From positions 92,398-156,397 of the forward strand of contig WNNJ02002391.1 of assembly GCA_012934845.2 (NCBI GenBank): DNA of 64,000 nt, given 5' to 3'. The position numbers and the translations under genes were made by a program. Shown in pieces: positions 18,151 to 28,604 of this stretch. The stretch is from Pomphorhynchus laevis (lineage: Eukaryota; Acanthocephala; Palaeacanthocephala; Echinorhynchida; Pomphorhynchidae). The number at the start of each line of letters is the position of its first letter. Position 1 is the stretch's first letter. The notes under the pieces are model-generated. The model ran no database searches. It had not been told where the DNA came from and worked only from the letters and a program-made list of their open reading frames with translations.

Positions 18151-20400
18151 TTTGCATTTTTTTACTCAATGAACTATTTACCAAGCTTATATATTAGGAT
18201 TAAAAATCTGCAATGTTTAAAAGCAAATAATGGCTTTTATTTCAATTTATCCCATATATTACGTCAATCCTCTACGGATTGGGCAGAAGAGGGAATACAT
18301 CGCACCATGTTCAAAAACTAATTGAGCCGATGCTATTAGCAACAGCACACCCGTTCTTGCTATTATATATCCCATTCGACGACCCTTCTATTCGAAGGTG
18401 CTTTCACAGGGATTTGTCAAAACTATCGCAATTTATGTATCACGTCTACAAATGTCAAACATGAGTTGCAAAATTGCACTTGACGATATAGCCACAAATC
18501 ATCAAGGATAATCAAATTGACCTCCTCCAACAAACAGGGCAGCCTCAAACAAAATAAGCACATGAAACAACCATATCACTCTGATCGACGTATTTATTGA
18601 TGAAATCATATACGAAAGAATCTCTTGACTATATGCTATAAAAATAATCTATACGGAAGAAAAGCTGGAAAACATTTTACATAGACGAGTCACAATAAAA
18701 ATATGTCAGCATTTACCATTTCTATGAAAATTCACTACTTACTTTGATAATAACTTGCAAATTTGAAATAAAAATTCAACAGATAATTATCAAACTGTCA
18801 TACTGGTATAAATAAATTATAATATTTGTATGATCATACAAATATCATACTCAAATGATTTGATGGTTACTGACTACAGTTGATTTAGTGCCTTCCATAT
18901 AATGATACATTTACCGATACTTGTAAAATGTCTAATAAACGAATATGTTCAAGGAACTATTATTAAACCGTCCAATTACATTAAACAACTGGGATGATGT
19001 AATACCGACTGTCTGAGTGTGGAAGCGTTTTACTATTACAAATACTTAATCACGAAATGGCCGTTGTGCAGCCGTGTAAACTACCCTATGCACAACTAAT
19101 AGCTGCGACGGAGTATTGATTAAAACTTAGTCAGTGATGCTAGTGCCAAAAACATTTGCAAAAGTTGTTTTTAACAATCGAAAAAGTAGACGCTTTGAAT
19201 TGATTTAAAATATATCATAGTCAGTCCAACGACCAAAATATACCACTTACAATAAACAGGAAAGCCTAATTCGTGACAAATACTTCAGTTCTTGAATAAA
19301 ACATTCAAATAGAAAGCAGAGGAAATACATAGTAACTAATCCATAACAAATGAGTCTTCTAGTCCCGTCACATTAAGGAAAAAGAGATAAACAACGAATC
19401 GATAGTGGGAACACCGAATATAATCATATGATATTATCATATTTAGCTCAATGCATATTTTCATTTGTCGACAATGATTATATCACTGCCAAATTACATT
19501 TAAATCAAGATGTGGGTATACCCACCCATAAGTCTAATAATTCGTAATGTCAAGAATTCGACACATACGTAGAGATCATGACATCATTTTCAAAAATGAT
19601 TATGAAGACCATTTTTGAAAGTAATGTAACGATCTCTAAGTATCATCTGCAACAATATATCTAGTACACGTTGATTGCGATTTAAGGAACATTCGTCTCG
19701 TAATCTCTGGCGTATTTACTATCGAAGAAGTGAACGTTTTCAGTAAATTAAAAGTCAAGTATCTGTTTCTATTAGGAAATCAATATTAAAGTGAAATATC
19801 ACGATTGTTGAAGTAGTATAAGACTCAGTTGATGGTACCAAGTCTAATTTAGAAAGATTATATTACTGAAAGGCAAGCCTTTGAGATTATACGCTTAAAT
19901 ATCATGAGTTCATCGCAACATTGATTTTGTGCTGGTCGTTAATGATTAAGTAATTTATTGTGCGAATGAGAACATTGGGTAGAAGTGTCGAGAGGTCACT
20001 GTGTTGATGTCATTTACCTGAAATTAAGTCTGCGTTTGAGAGTTCCATATCATATGTTATTGCATATTTTCAAATGTTATAGAATTGCGTTACTAATTGT
20101 AAATTGTATTAATCATTATTTCTTATCAATCGTTAAATGTATTATTAATGCATTCATCAATGAGTTAATGGGAAATCTGAAGCTCTAGCGTAAATGTAGA
20201 ACTCTAGCGTTCGAGTTTTGACGGTTATTAAGAAAATGAATGATACGCAGGAATTATAAAAGTCCTTTAATTTGGTGTATGATTAGAATTGTCACATAGT
20301 AATCTACAAAATGTATATGTTCTAAGCTACAATATCATAACTACATAACATAGCACTAGAAATTTGGGCATCGGACATTTTTGAATGCGTCACGATACTG
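18151..20400. other. Unassigned intergenic stretch
   Basis: No coding region was recognised. About 75 bp at 19525-19600 (taataattcgtaatgtcaag, acacatacgtagagatc) is a dispersed repeat also found at 29085-29150. A short palindrome, atttgtatgatcatacaaat, lies near 18831. Base composition is less extreme than in the YJU2B introns, so older element remains are likely but not identifiable. Confidence 0.35.
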
Positions 20401-20612
20401 ATTGTCATGTAAATCTGCTAGGTGTATTGCATACACTATTAAGAGCGCTTTCAATTTATCAACCCCTATATCCCTTACGATTTTGTAAAATACTTTTAGT
20501 GTACTGCGAATAGAATAATTGGCACCAGCTATATTTTCATGTACACAGGTAAAGTCATTCCCGTGTGCACTCGGTGAAGACGATCTTGAATGAATTATTA
20601 TTATTATTATTA
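20401..20612 (+). repeat. Possible LINE 3' end with (ATT)n tail
   Basis: A GC-richer segment ending gcactcggtgaagacgatct then tgaatgaattattattatt leads into (ATT)n at about 20594-20611. It has the form of a LINE 3' end with a microsatellite tail. The next LINE starts exactly at the end of the ATT run. Confidence 0.3.
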
Positions 20613-21979
20613 GAGATCTTCCTGATTCCTATCGTGGTATATCGCTCCTGAATCATTCATATAAACTCTTGACGCAGATCGTTTGTATACGACTAATTAG
20701 ATATCGGCAACATTTACTTCCATTTGAGCAATATGGATTTCGACAAGGTAGAAGTACGAGTGATGCTCTGAGAGTTTTACGAGCACGTGTAATAGAAAAG
20801 TTTGAAGCGCATAAATCACTCTACACGATCTTTGTGGACTTTGAGAAGGCTTTTGATTCCATAGATCGAAACTTATTATTGAGAAAGGTTGAACATGGCG
20901 CTAAAGTATATGGCCGCTTTCTTCAGCTTATAAGCAGCATCCTTCAACCAAGTACACTTAGAATATTTGACGGGATTCTGTTCTCACAATCCTTCTGCGT
21001 AAACCGTGGTGTATTGCAAGGAGATCCTCTTAGCCCCCTACTTTTTGCCTTCTTCGTTATGGACCTCCCAAACTGCCTATGTCGAAATTCGAATAGGGTA
21101 TGGTCAGTGATGTATGCAGATGATCTTGCTATAGTGTCGGATACTATATCCTCTTCTCAAAGAGCCTTAGATGCGTTATATCATTATTGTATATCTAACA
21201 AAATGAAGGTTAACATCGAAAAAACCAAAGTCGTCAAGTTTCGTAAGGGTGGTCCACGATGCAAGCATGATCAGCTCACATTTCATGGCGAGCCGCTGGA
21301 ATTTTCGCGTTCGTATACTTATCTAGGAATGTCCCTCACTTCGCGTTGGAGTTTTGCTGACCACTTGGAACGCAAGGCGACAAAAATAATTACGGCAACG
21401 AGTTTGATCCATAATCTGGGGAGTCTCTCTTTCGAGGGTGCAATGAGGTATTTCAGAGTCATGTTGTTGCCCATGATTAGTTATGGTCTTTCCGTTGTGT
21501 GGAATGATTTGACTTCCGGTAATTTCATGCAGCTCGACAGATGTCAGGCAAGATTCTTAAAGCGCATAGTGGGAGTTTCACCAAAGACATCATCTACACT
21601 AGTTTATACCTTGGCAGCTGTCCCACCTTTATCCGTATATCTGCGCAGTCTTCTTAATATGGTCGAAACTGTTAATTATACTGCAAATCTAGAAATATTT
21701 AACAAGAAAATATCGGGGATTGATCCGGAACACTTTTTAACGCCAGTTGTCTGTCAACAACATTGGAAAAATTCACACAATTGTAAGCGGCCATTGGTTT
21801 GGCGTTTCTCTACTCATGGGTACCACGATAAGATTTGTCGTATACACATTCCTTTACATTCGCGATCGTCGTGCTGTTCGTGCAAATTTTGTTTGTGCGC
21901 TTGCTGGTCCTTGCTTCATATTTTCGAATGTCCATATTTGCAGCATTTGAGTTTGCAAGATATTGATCGTATGAAGTAA
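20613..21979 (+). CDS. LINE reverse transcriptase, partial (5'-truncated)
   Basis: The frame is open from 20613; the first Met is at 20669, giving 436 residues. Motifs: FEQYGFRQGRSTSDAL (RT block 2), FVDFEKAFDSIDRNLL (palm A, catalytic Asp), NRGVLQGDPLSPLLF, MYADDLAIVSD (catalytic YADD), YTYLGMSLTSRWSF, and a C-terminal Cys/His cluster (CSCKFCLCACWSLLHIFECP). The GVLQGDPLSP and C-terminal CxxC-HIF-CP patterns resemble the I/Nimb group rather than CR1. The endonuclease is missing, so it could not move by itself. Confidence 0.75.
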
Positions 21980-22188
21980 AGTGCACGATCTATCTGAGGC
22001 CTTTTAAGAGGAAAAGTGCAGAAGCATTAGGGGCATAGTATATGACGAAGAGAAGATGCAATGTAATGGTACAACGTCTAACATCAGCATCCGTTTAAAT
22101 TGAATGTTTTTGATTTATTGTAACTATATTTTCTTTCTTTTATATTTTGTCGAAGCCGAGAGGCGCGATGGCAATAAATTTTCTCTCC
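20613..22188 (+). mobile_element. 5'-truncated LINE (I/Nimb-like) with open RT frame
   Basis: The element begins inside the RT (DLPDSYRGISLLNHSYK) directly after an (ATT)n tract. It carries an unbroken RT-to-C-terminus frame to 21979, then a 3' UTR ending aagccgagaggcgcgatggc and aataaattttctctcc before (ATT)n at 22189. The 5' truncation and the placement at an ATT tract suggest target-primed insertion into another element's tail. Confidence 0.65.
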
Positions 22189-22213
22189 ATTATTATTATT
22201 ATTATTATTATTA
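22189..22213. repeat. (ATT)n microsatellite shared by two LINE tails
   Basis: About eight ATT units. It is the 3' tail of the plus-strand LINE on its left and, read on the minus strand as (AAT)n, of the CR1-like LINE on its right. Confidence 0.85.
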
Positions 22214-22310
22214 ATTGACAACGAATTGAGCCGAGGCTCTTTACAAGTTGCTTCACAAAATAAAAAGAATAAAAAGAATAAGAGTCGTTTTGTCTCTCCA
22301 TCATAATAAA

Positions 22311-25274
22311 CTACTGAAAATCCCACCGTTGTCTTGAGAAGGAAGGGTCATCATCCAGTAGGGCGCAAAAACTTGAAGCAGTAGACGACAAAACGGTCGC
22401 ACTCTGAAGCGAATTCCAAGATCGTACGACTCGTTTGGCAAAGCAGGAAACTGCATGCATGTACCTTTGTGTTTTCAGCATCAGGGGGTGTCCGCGAAGA
22501 GAAGGTTGACCTCTCAGTTGCAGTAGATGTGACAGTGGATGATCTTTAGTATGCAGAATTTTCCAAACAAGAGAGAGATCTCGCTTGTCACGGATATATC
22601 GCAGACAAGGCATATTTAATATCTGGAGGCGTTTCGCGTAGCCATAAATATGCAGCCCTGAGACTAATTTAGTTGTTGATCTGAACACTTTCTCTAATGC
22701 ACGACGCTCATAAGTAGTTTCGGGATAACAAGCTGGCGATGCGTATAAGATATGGCTCAAGAAAAACGCATTTGCTAAGGTATGGTAACATGACGGATCT
22801 ATGCCTATCAGAGCTCGACGAGTATGCCCTATTAAGCGTTTTGTGAAGCAACACACGTAGTCTGAATGCTTTCGAGTGGATAAGTCAGCACAAACCCAAA
22901 CTCCCAAATCTTTATATGAGTGGGTTCTTTCGATACTAATTGAACCAAACTGGTACTCACCTCCAAGATGATCACATGATCTTCGTGATATACGCATACA
23001 TGTACATTTAGCGGAATTGATCCTCAAGTGATTTCGTATAGACCAATTGGATATAACGTCGACGTCGCTTTGTAAATGCTGTTTGTCAAGATCGGAAATA
23101 ATAGGTCGCCAAACTTTAAGATCATCTGCATATAATAAACTGAATGAACTGATATTTGGTATCAAATCGTTGATATAAAGACTGAATAAGATGGGACCCA
23201 ATACACTTCCCTGTGGAACACCTAACAACACTGGAAATGGACTCGACAGCGACTCATTTACTCGTACGACACTTTGTCGGTTGGAAAGGAATACACGAAT
23301 CCAGTTTATGATCCTCTTATCAAGATGAATGTGCTCCAACTTCTCAATAAGACGCGTGTGATTAACTGAGTCGAACGCTTTTGAGAAATCAAAGAAAATG
23401 ACATCAACTGGTATGCCTTGATCATAATAGTGATACCAATTTTCACGTGCATGTACAAGATTAGTAGTCGTGGAATAACCTTTTCGGAAGCCATGCTGTG
23501 CTGGGTTCAAAATTTGAAATCTATTTAGAAATTCTATTATTCGTCGCTTAATCAATCTTTCTAGCACACGACAACACACGCAAGTGAGACTAATAGGCCT
23601 ATAATTGTCAATGGACGAACTATCCCCTTTCTTATAAATAGGACAGATGATGGAATTCTGCCAATCAGAAGGAACAACGCCAAAAGCAACAGACGCAGAG
23701 AAAATATTGTAAAGCGGATGACATATTATGTCAGCGATGTTGCGCAGATATACTGGCGGCAAGCCATCTGGACCCGCACCTGCTTTGCATTTAAGTTTCC
23801 GAAGCTCTTGGAGAACATCATCACATCGGAAGAGGTCGCTGGTGTCATCTCCGGGCCATGTAAATGTACACGGATCACCCATTGTCACATCCTTATGGTC
23901 AAGATTCAAAGAATGGAAATGATTTCTAAACATATTTGTTATCTGCAAAGAATCAGTTATGAATTTCCCATCGTCACGTTGAATACAATTTATAGGTTTA
24001 CAGCGCGTATGCTTAGCAGTCACATACCTAAAGAAAGAGCGGGGATCACGGTGACAGTTTATACTTAGTTGATTTTCGAAAGATCGCCTACCAGTTCGCT
24101 TCATGGACGTAACGAGGTTTCGCCATTTCTTATAAGTGCTGAAATTAGCTCTATCTTTACGATAGTTATTAAAGGCCTTACGTCTCATCTTTAAAGCATG
24201 TTTTATGTCGCTATTAAACCAAGGCGGTGAGATCGATGTCAAACAGTGTTTACTCTGAAGAGGTGAGAAACGATTAAGGAGGTGGTACAGAGTATCCCTG
24301 AAAAACTGCCATGAATATTCGACGCCAACATCAAAAGCATCCAACCACTTTACCCCAACGAGATATTTATTTACTAGAGCAAAGTCAGTTCTGAATGGGT
24401 TTACAGACGACGTCGGATTTACGCCATGTGAGTAGACATCGCTCAGACCAATCGAAATGACCACATGATCTGAATGACCTATTGGGTCCAGATAGCTTAA
24501 TCTATCAAGAATGTCATATGGTACAGTAAGGCATAAATCCAAAAGTGAATGTGAATCCTGTGAAAATCTTGTACTCTGACTGACATGTTGCTTAAGAGCT
24601 AAGCTGTTTATTAAGCCAAGTAGCTTCAAACTCTCGACATCCGAGTCATTGGAAGTGTAATTAACCCAATTCACAGATGGCATGTTGAAATCACCGAGTA
24701 CAACAAATCTATCACAATAACTACTTCTCTCCATTAAAGCAGCTATGCTATCTGTGTTTGATCTTGGAGAACGATACACAGTCAATACCGTTATTGGGTG
24801 TTGACAATATAGCCTAATACACAATGCTTCATTATGGTTAATAGCATCACTAAGAGTTTCAATTACTCGGAATTGAAGCCTATTAGAGATATACGCGATA
24901 ACACCTCCTCCAATTTTCCCTGCTCTATCACTTCTACTTATTCTGTATCCCTCAATGAATATATCTACGTCTGCTATTGACGAACTAAGCCAAGATTCTG
25001 TGAAAATACCTACATCTGGTACGATATCTTGAAAGAGACATTTTATTTCATCTAACTTATTAAGTAGACTACGAATATTCGAGTAAATGATTTTTAAACC
25101 ACCATTATTTGTGCTCAACTTGAAGGAAAAATCGCGAAGAGATTTTCGAAATTCACGAATACACCGATCGACATTGAGGCAAGGTGAAACAGTGAATATT
25201 TCACGTCTTAGGCGGAGGGCGCCAAAGTGGTAAGAAGGCTTGCAGGATTGATCACATCTGACAGTCCCTTCCAA
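22311..25274 (-). CDS. CR1-like LINE ORF2: endonuclease and reverse transcriptase
   Basis: 987 codons without interruption. The N-terminal part is an APE-type endonuclease: IIYSNIRSLLNKLDEIK (about 62-78), FTESWL (about 91-96, catalytic Glu), GGGVIAYIS, VVLGDFNMPSVNW (about 191-203) and GHSDHVV (about 266-272). The RT starts near residue 480: GPDGLPPVYL, WQNSIICPIYKKGD, NYRPISLTCV, HGFRKGYSTTTNL, FFDFSKAFDSVNH (about 627-639), GVPQGSVLGPILFSLYINDL and LLYADDLKVW (about 713-722). A C-terminal region with conserved Trp/Leu follows. All catalytic residues seen are present. It nicks target DNA and copies the element RNA into it. The FSKAFD and YADDLK signatures point to the CR1 group. Confidence 0.88.
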   Translation of the reverse strand: MEGTVRCDQSCKPSYHFGALRLRREIFTVSPCLNVDRCIREFRKSLRDFSFKLSTNNGGLKIIYSNIRSLLNKLDEIKCLFQDIVPDVGIFTESWLSSSIADVDIFIEGYRISRSDRAGKIGGGVIAYISNRLQFRVIETLSDAINHNEALCIRLYCQHPITVLTVYRSPRSNTDSIAALMERSSYCDRFVVLGDFNMPSVNWVNYTSNDSDVESLKLLGLINSLALKQHVSQSTRFSQDSHSLLDLCLTVPYDILDRLSYLDPIGHSDHVVISIGLSDVYSHGVNPTSSVNPFRTDFALVNKYLVGVKWLDAFDVGVEYSWQFFRDTLYHLLNRFSPLQSKHCLTSISPPWFNSDIKHALKMRRKAFNNYRKDRANFSTYKKWRNLVTSMKRTGRRSFENQLSINCHRDPRSFFRYVTAKHTRCKPINCIQRDDGKFITDSLQITNMFRNHFHSLNLDHKDVTMGDPCTFTWPGDDTSDLFRCDDVLQELRKLKCKAGAGPDGLPPVYLRNIADIICHPLYNIFSASVAFGVVPSDWQNSIICPIYKKGDSSSIDNYRPISLTCVCCRVLERLIKRRIIEFLNRFQILNPAQHGFRKGYSTTTNLVHARENWYHYYDQGIPVDVIFFDFSKAFDSVNHTRLIEKLEHIHLDKRIINWIRVFLSNRQSVVRVNESLSSPFPVLLGVPQGSVLGPILFSLYINDLIPNISSFSLLYADDLKVWRPIISDLDKQHLQSDVDVISNWSIRNHLRINSAKCTCMRISRRSCDHLGGEYQFGSISIERTHSYKDLGVWVCADLSTRKHSDYVCCFTKRLIGHTRRALIGIDPSCYHTLANAFFLSHILYASPACYPETTYERRALEKVFRSTTKLVSGLHIYGYAKRLQILNMPCLRYIRDKRDLSLVWKILHTKDHPLSHLLQLRGQPSLRGHPLMLKTQRYMHAVSCFAKRVVRSWNSLQSATVLSSTASSFCALLDDDPSFSRQRWDFQ

Positions 25275-25933
25275 TGAATATGTAGACGCCTCCGCACAAC
25301 TCGAAAATTTTGTATTGTCAAATTCTTTTCACCCAACTCTAATCGACATGCTAACTCTGATTTAGCCTCTTTCAAACGTGATCGATCAGCTATGCTCAGA
25401 TCGCGTAGCAGACGTATACTCGACCCTTTCAAACGATATGCGCCGTTAAAGATTATGTGAATAATTTCAGCGGAGTTGAACACTACTTTGAGCAGTCTGG
25501 GTCTCAACTCATTACTTATCTTACCGAGACGAAAAGCGGCCTTTATCTTCATGCTCTTAACAACTTCGTCTTGACATTCATGCAATACCACCGAAAGAAT
25601 GGATTGTAGATGTCCCAAGTCGTCGTCTAATCGTGCCTGGCTATTTATAGCGACAGATTCCTTTACGTTTGCAATAATTAAACACTGTTCACGGTTATGA
25701 AAATCTTCCCTTCTTCGAGGTACCTGACGAAAGTCATATGCAGATGCCATGCTATTAAGTGAAGGAGTGTCTTGAGAGTTAATCACATTTGCTTTTGAAA
25801 CACCTCTAAGAAGTACAGACCTAGTCATGCCTACATCATGTTGAATGTTACCTGGCGTCATTATTGAGGATTTTATGGATTCATGTTGAGGTTGTGAGGT
25901 TATTACTGAAGATCGTCGTCGCGATATTTGCAT
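25208..25933 (-). CDS. CR1-like LINE ORF1 protein
   Basis: 241 codons. A Ser-rich N-terminus is followed by an RRM-like stretch: REQCLIIANVKESVAINSQA, ARLDDDLGHLQSILSVVL, AFRLGKISNELRPRLLKVVF, RDLSIADRSRLKEAKSELA, and a basic tail QNFRVVRRRLHI. This resembles the nucleic-acid-binding ORF1 proteins of CR1/L2 elements, and the same pattern (RDRCVIVTNI, QARLDHDVSAFRSILSS) appears in the decayed L2-like copies at 38615-39286 and 57313-57909. It overlaps the start of ORF2, so ORF2 may be made by reinitiation or frameshifting. No zinc finger was seen in this copy, so its N-terminus may be incomplete. Confidence 0.75.
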   Translation of the reverse strand: MQISRRRSSVITSQPQHESIKSSIMTPGNIQHDVGMTRSVLLRGVSKANVINSQDTPSLNSMASAYDFRQVPRRREDFHNREQCLIIANVKESVAINSQARLDDDLGHLQSILSVVLHECQDEVVKSMKIKAAFRLGKISNELRPRLLKVVFNSAEIIHIIFNGAYRLKGSSIRLLRDLSIADRSRLKEAKSELACRLELGEKNLTIQNFRVVRRRLHIHWKGLSDVINPASLLTTLAPSA

Positions 25934-25990
25934 TTGCGAGTTGTGAGCCTACGATGTTTTACCAAATCATGTAGACAATTGAGTAGCATA

Positions 25991-26307
25991 TCATATAAAG
26001 TTTGTTAACAACTTTTGGATGTACTTTGGTTAAACTAGGCTTCGGATTGTTGATTTAGCGACCATGTATCAAATTGTCAATGGATATCTAAGTGATAGTG
26101 TTGAAATCAATAATCGACAATGACTAGGGAATATTCTTAAAAATAAATGCTCAGAAACATGGTAAGCTCCTTAATCATTTTCGGATTTTACGTCAAGCAG
26201 TAAATGACGTGAAATATCTTGCCATAAGCGATAATCGGCGTCCATGATCAAACAAAATTCCGGTGGAAAATACTTTGCCTCAATTAATCGAACATAACGA
26301 ATAGAAG
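25991..26307. other. Short stretch left of Merlin-2
   Basis: No clear gene. On the minus strand, 26190-26307 reads IEAKYFPPEFCLIMDADY and RLWQDISRHLLLDVK, which loosely resembles the start of LINE ORF1 proteins (compare RLWEDVRKQL at 39405-39644). Confidence 0.25.
26300..26307. repeat. Merlin-2 target-site duplication, left
   Basis: AATAGAAG, repeated at 28597-28604 on the other side of the transposon. Confidence 0.88.
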
Positions 26308-28596
26308 GGATCTTTTCAGTTTGAGGCACTTTGTCTAAATTACGCAAAAAGTCTGTTTGTTGTACATCTCCATGTGCTCTTTCGAATGGCGTATAATTTT
26401 TTTGGGAGAAACGCGTTTGTGGCTAAAAATTTTAATATTTAAATTTTTTTATAAAAATTTAAAATTTAATTTAATTTTTTTTCAAGGCGCTATAAACTCA
26501 AAACTTAATTTGTTTAAAATATATCAATAACCTTTGTAATTGTAATCATTTAAAAATATTTCAACAAAGGATTTAAAAAATATTTAAATTTTGTTTTTTC
26601 CTAAAATTAAAGATTTAATTTCAAAATATCTCGAAAAATACCAATACTACGCTATTATTTTTATCGTGCCATTCTAACCGCTACATCTACTATGGCTTAT
26701 ATTTTAAATATGTAGTTATTTGTATATTGATTTAAAAAGTTATTCCAAATTAATTGCAAATAGTTTTTATTTTTTCAATTTTGATCGATCAATCGATTGT
26801 TTTTGTAAAAATTTGATGCTATTATTGGAATAACTGTATAATTTTAGATGTCTAATAATATTAATTTAGAGTGGATATTGCGAAACATTTCTACAGAATT
26901 AGATGCTGTCAAGTTTTTACAGAATTATCGATTAATTCCAAGTGGTATGAAATGGTTATATTTGGTTCGAAATAATTATATATTTATCTTCTTTTGTAGA
27001 AATAAGATGCTGTCGTAAGCATCTAATGACATTAAGTGTCAGATGTAATAAAGTATATTGGAGATGCCAAAAATCGAAATGCTCCGTTTCAACTACAGTT
27101 CGAAGTGGGACTTGGTTTGAAGGCGCACGATTACCGCTTCGTAAAACAATTATGTTTATGTACTGTTGGTCTAAACAATTAACCAGCATTAAATTTTGCG
27201 AAGAAAATTGGCGATTGATCACAGCACGACCGTTGACTACAATAATTACATGCGCGAGGCTTGTGCTGATGAAATATTAAAAAATCCATGTAAGATAGGG
27301 GGCGAAAATATAATAGTTGAGATCGATGAAACAGTTTTCGCCCGTCGGAAATATAATAGGGGGCGCATGCTTCCACAACAATGGGTTTTCGGTGGCGTGT
27401 GTAGAGAAACATCTGAAGTGTTTCTTTTTGCTGTTGATCATAGAAATGCTAAAACTCTTAACGAGTGCATAAAACAGTGCATACTACCTGGATCGATCAT
27501 TCATTCAGATCTATGGAAAGGATATTGTGGTGTGCAAACCCTAGAAGGATACAGATTTGAACACCGAACTGTAAATCATTCAGTTGACTTTGTTAGCTCA
27601 GAAGGAATTCATACTCAACAAATTGAGTCAACATGGAACCAGCTTAAATCAGGCAATAGAAAGCAATGGGGTACACATCGCTCAATGATTGACTCATATT
27701 TAGTCGAATTCATTTGGCACAGACGTCATCGAAATAACAATAAATTAGAGTCCATATTCGAGTATCTAAGGAATTTTAAGCTATGCCAATAATTTTATTT
27801 ATTCGGTAAATATTTGCAACCGTTGTGCCTTTTAAAAAATTATAAGTAAAACGGTTTTGAATCTCTTAGTTCTATTAAATGCAACCGCGTAGTTTAATCA
27901 CATATTTACCCCCATTCATCCCCTTCGCTTGATGTCACTGACCATCAACAATTTGGGACCTCATTCACTATTCCAGTAAATAAGACCTCAACTGTTGAGA
28001 TCCACCGACATCAAGCAGAGAGGAGGAAATTGAATATAAAAGGAATAATGAAGATAAGTTTCAACAAAATGGATTTAATGTCTTATTGGGGATTGATTGT
28101 TTGACCAAAATTAAAATAAACTTAAAAATATGCATATTTTGAAAAGACATTTTAAATAACTCTTTTTTGAATGATTCAAATATTTTAATATTTTCAACTT
28201 AAGTCAATATAACTGTGATGTTTACGATAACGCAATAAAAATTATATGTTATAATTGCAAAATTTTAAGATATTTCAAATTCAAATTACTTTTTGAACAA
28301 AAAAAATAAAAAAATTGTATGTTTTTTCGTGAGAGCATAGAAAAAATCTCAAATCATTGTATATTGATAAGATATATGAAAAATACTTAAATATAATTTT
28401 TTAAGTTTCTAACTTTGAAATTTGAAATTAAAATTAAATTTTAAATTATTATGAAAAAATTTAAATATTAAAATTTTTTAGCCACAAACGCATTTCTCTC
28501 AAAAAAATTATACGCCATTCGAAAGAGCACATGTAGATGTACAATAAACAGACTTTTTGCGTAATTTGGACAAAGTGCCTCAAACTGAAAAGATCC
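26308..28596 (+). mobile_element. Merlin DNA transposon, copy 2
   Basis: The ends start GGATCTTTTCAGTTTGAGGC and are inverted copies of each other (28596 inward). Matching arms extend about 165 bp (26308-26470 with 28435-28596) before diverging, much shorter than in Merlin-1. It is flanked by AATAGAAG. It shares the outer GGATCTTTT, the CTTTGTC motif and about 78% of the transposase core with Merlin-1 by eye, so it is a related but distinct subfamily. Confidence 0.9.
26848..27792 (+). pseudogene. Merlin-2 transposase, one frameshift, catalytic triad kept
   Basis: Exon 1 starts MSNNINLEWILRNI (26848-26944). A 55-bp intron (26945-26999, GTATGA to TTTTGTAG) follows in phase 1. Exon 2 reads EIRCCRKHLMTLSVRCNKV, YWRCQKSKCSVSTTVRSGTW and FEGARLPLRK up to about 27204. 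There one A appears lost from the A-run at 27204-27207, and the frame continues at 27208-27792 with KLAIDHSTTVDYNNY and the DDE core EIDETVFARRKYNRGR, HSDLWKGYCGVQ, QIESTWNQLKSG. The Asp, Asp and Glu of IS1016/Merlin transposases are all present. Apart from the single frameshift it looks complete. The product would bind the inverted ends and cut and paste the element. Confidence 0.85.
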
Positions 28597-28604
28597 AATA
28601 GAAG
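28597..28604. repeat. Merlin-2 target-site duplication, right
   Basis: AATAGAAG, identical to 26300-26307. Confidence 0.88.

Larger units (their letters stand above)
22184..25990 (-). mobile_element. CR1-like LINE, near-complete, both ORFs open
   Basis: On the minus strand, ORF1 (25208-25933) overlaps ORF2 (22311-25274) by 67 bp. A short 3' UTR (caacttgtaaagagcctcgg, then ctcaattcgttgtcaatt) ends in (AAT)n. The same 3' UTR words occur in the decayed copy at 48990-50610. The 5' boundary is not defined; sequence to about 26050 may belong to it. With both frames open, this is the youngest-looking LINE in the window. Confidence 0.8.

Noticed and set aside
18279-18464. ORF MGRRGNTSHH... as a gene
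   Set aside because: 61 codons, no recognisable motif, low-quality context; likely chance.
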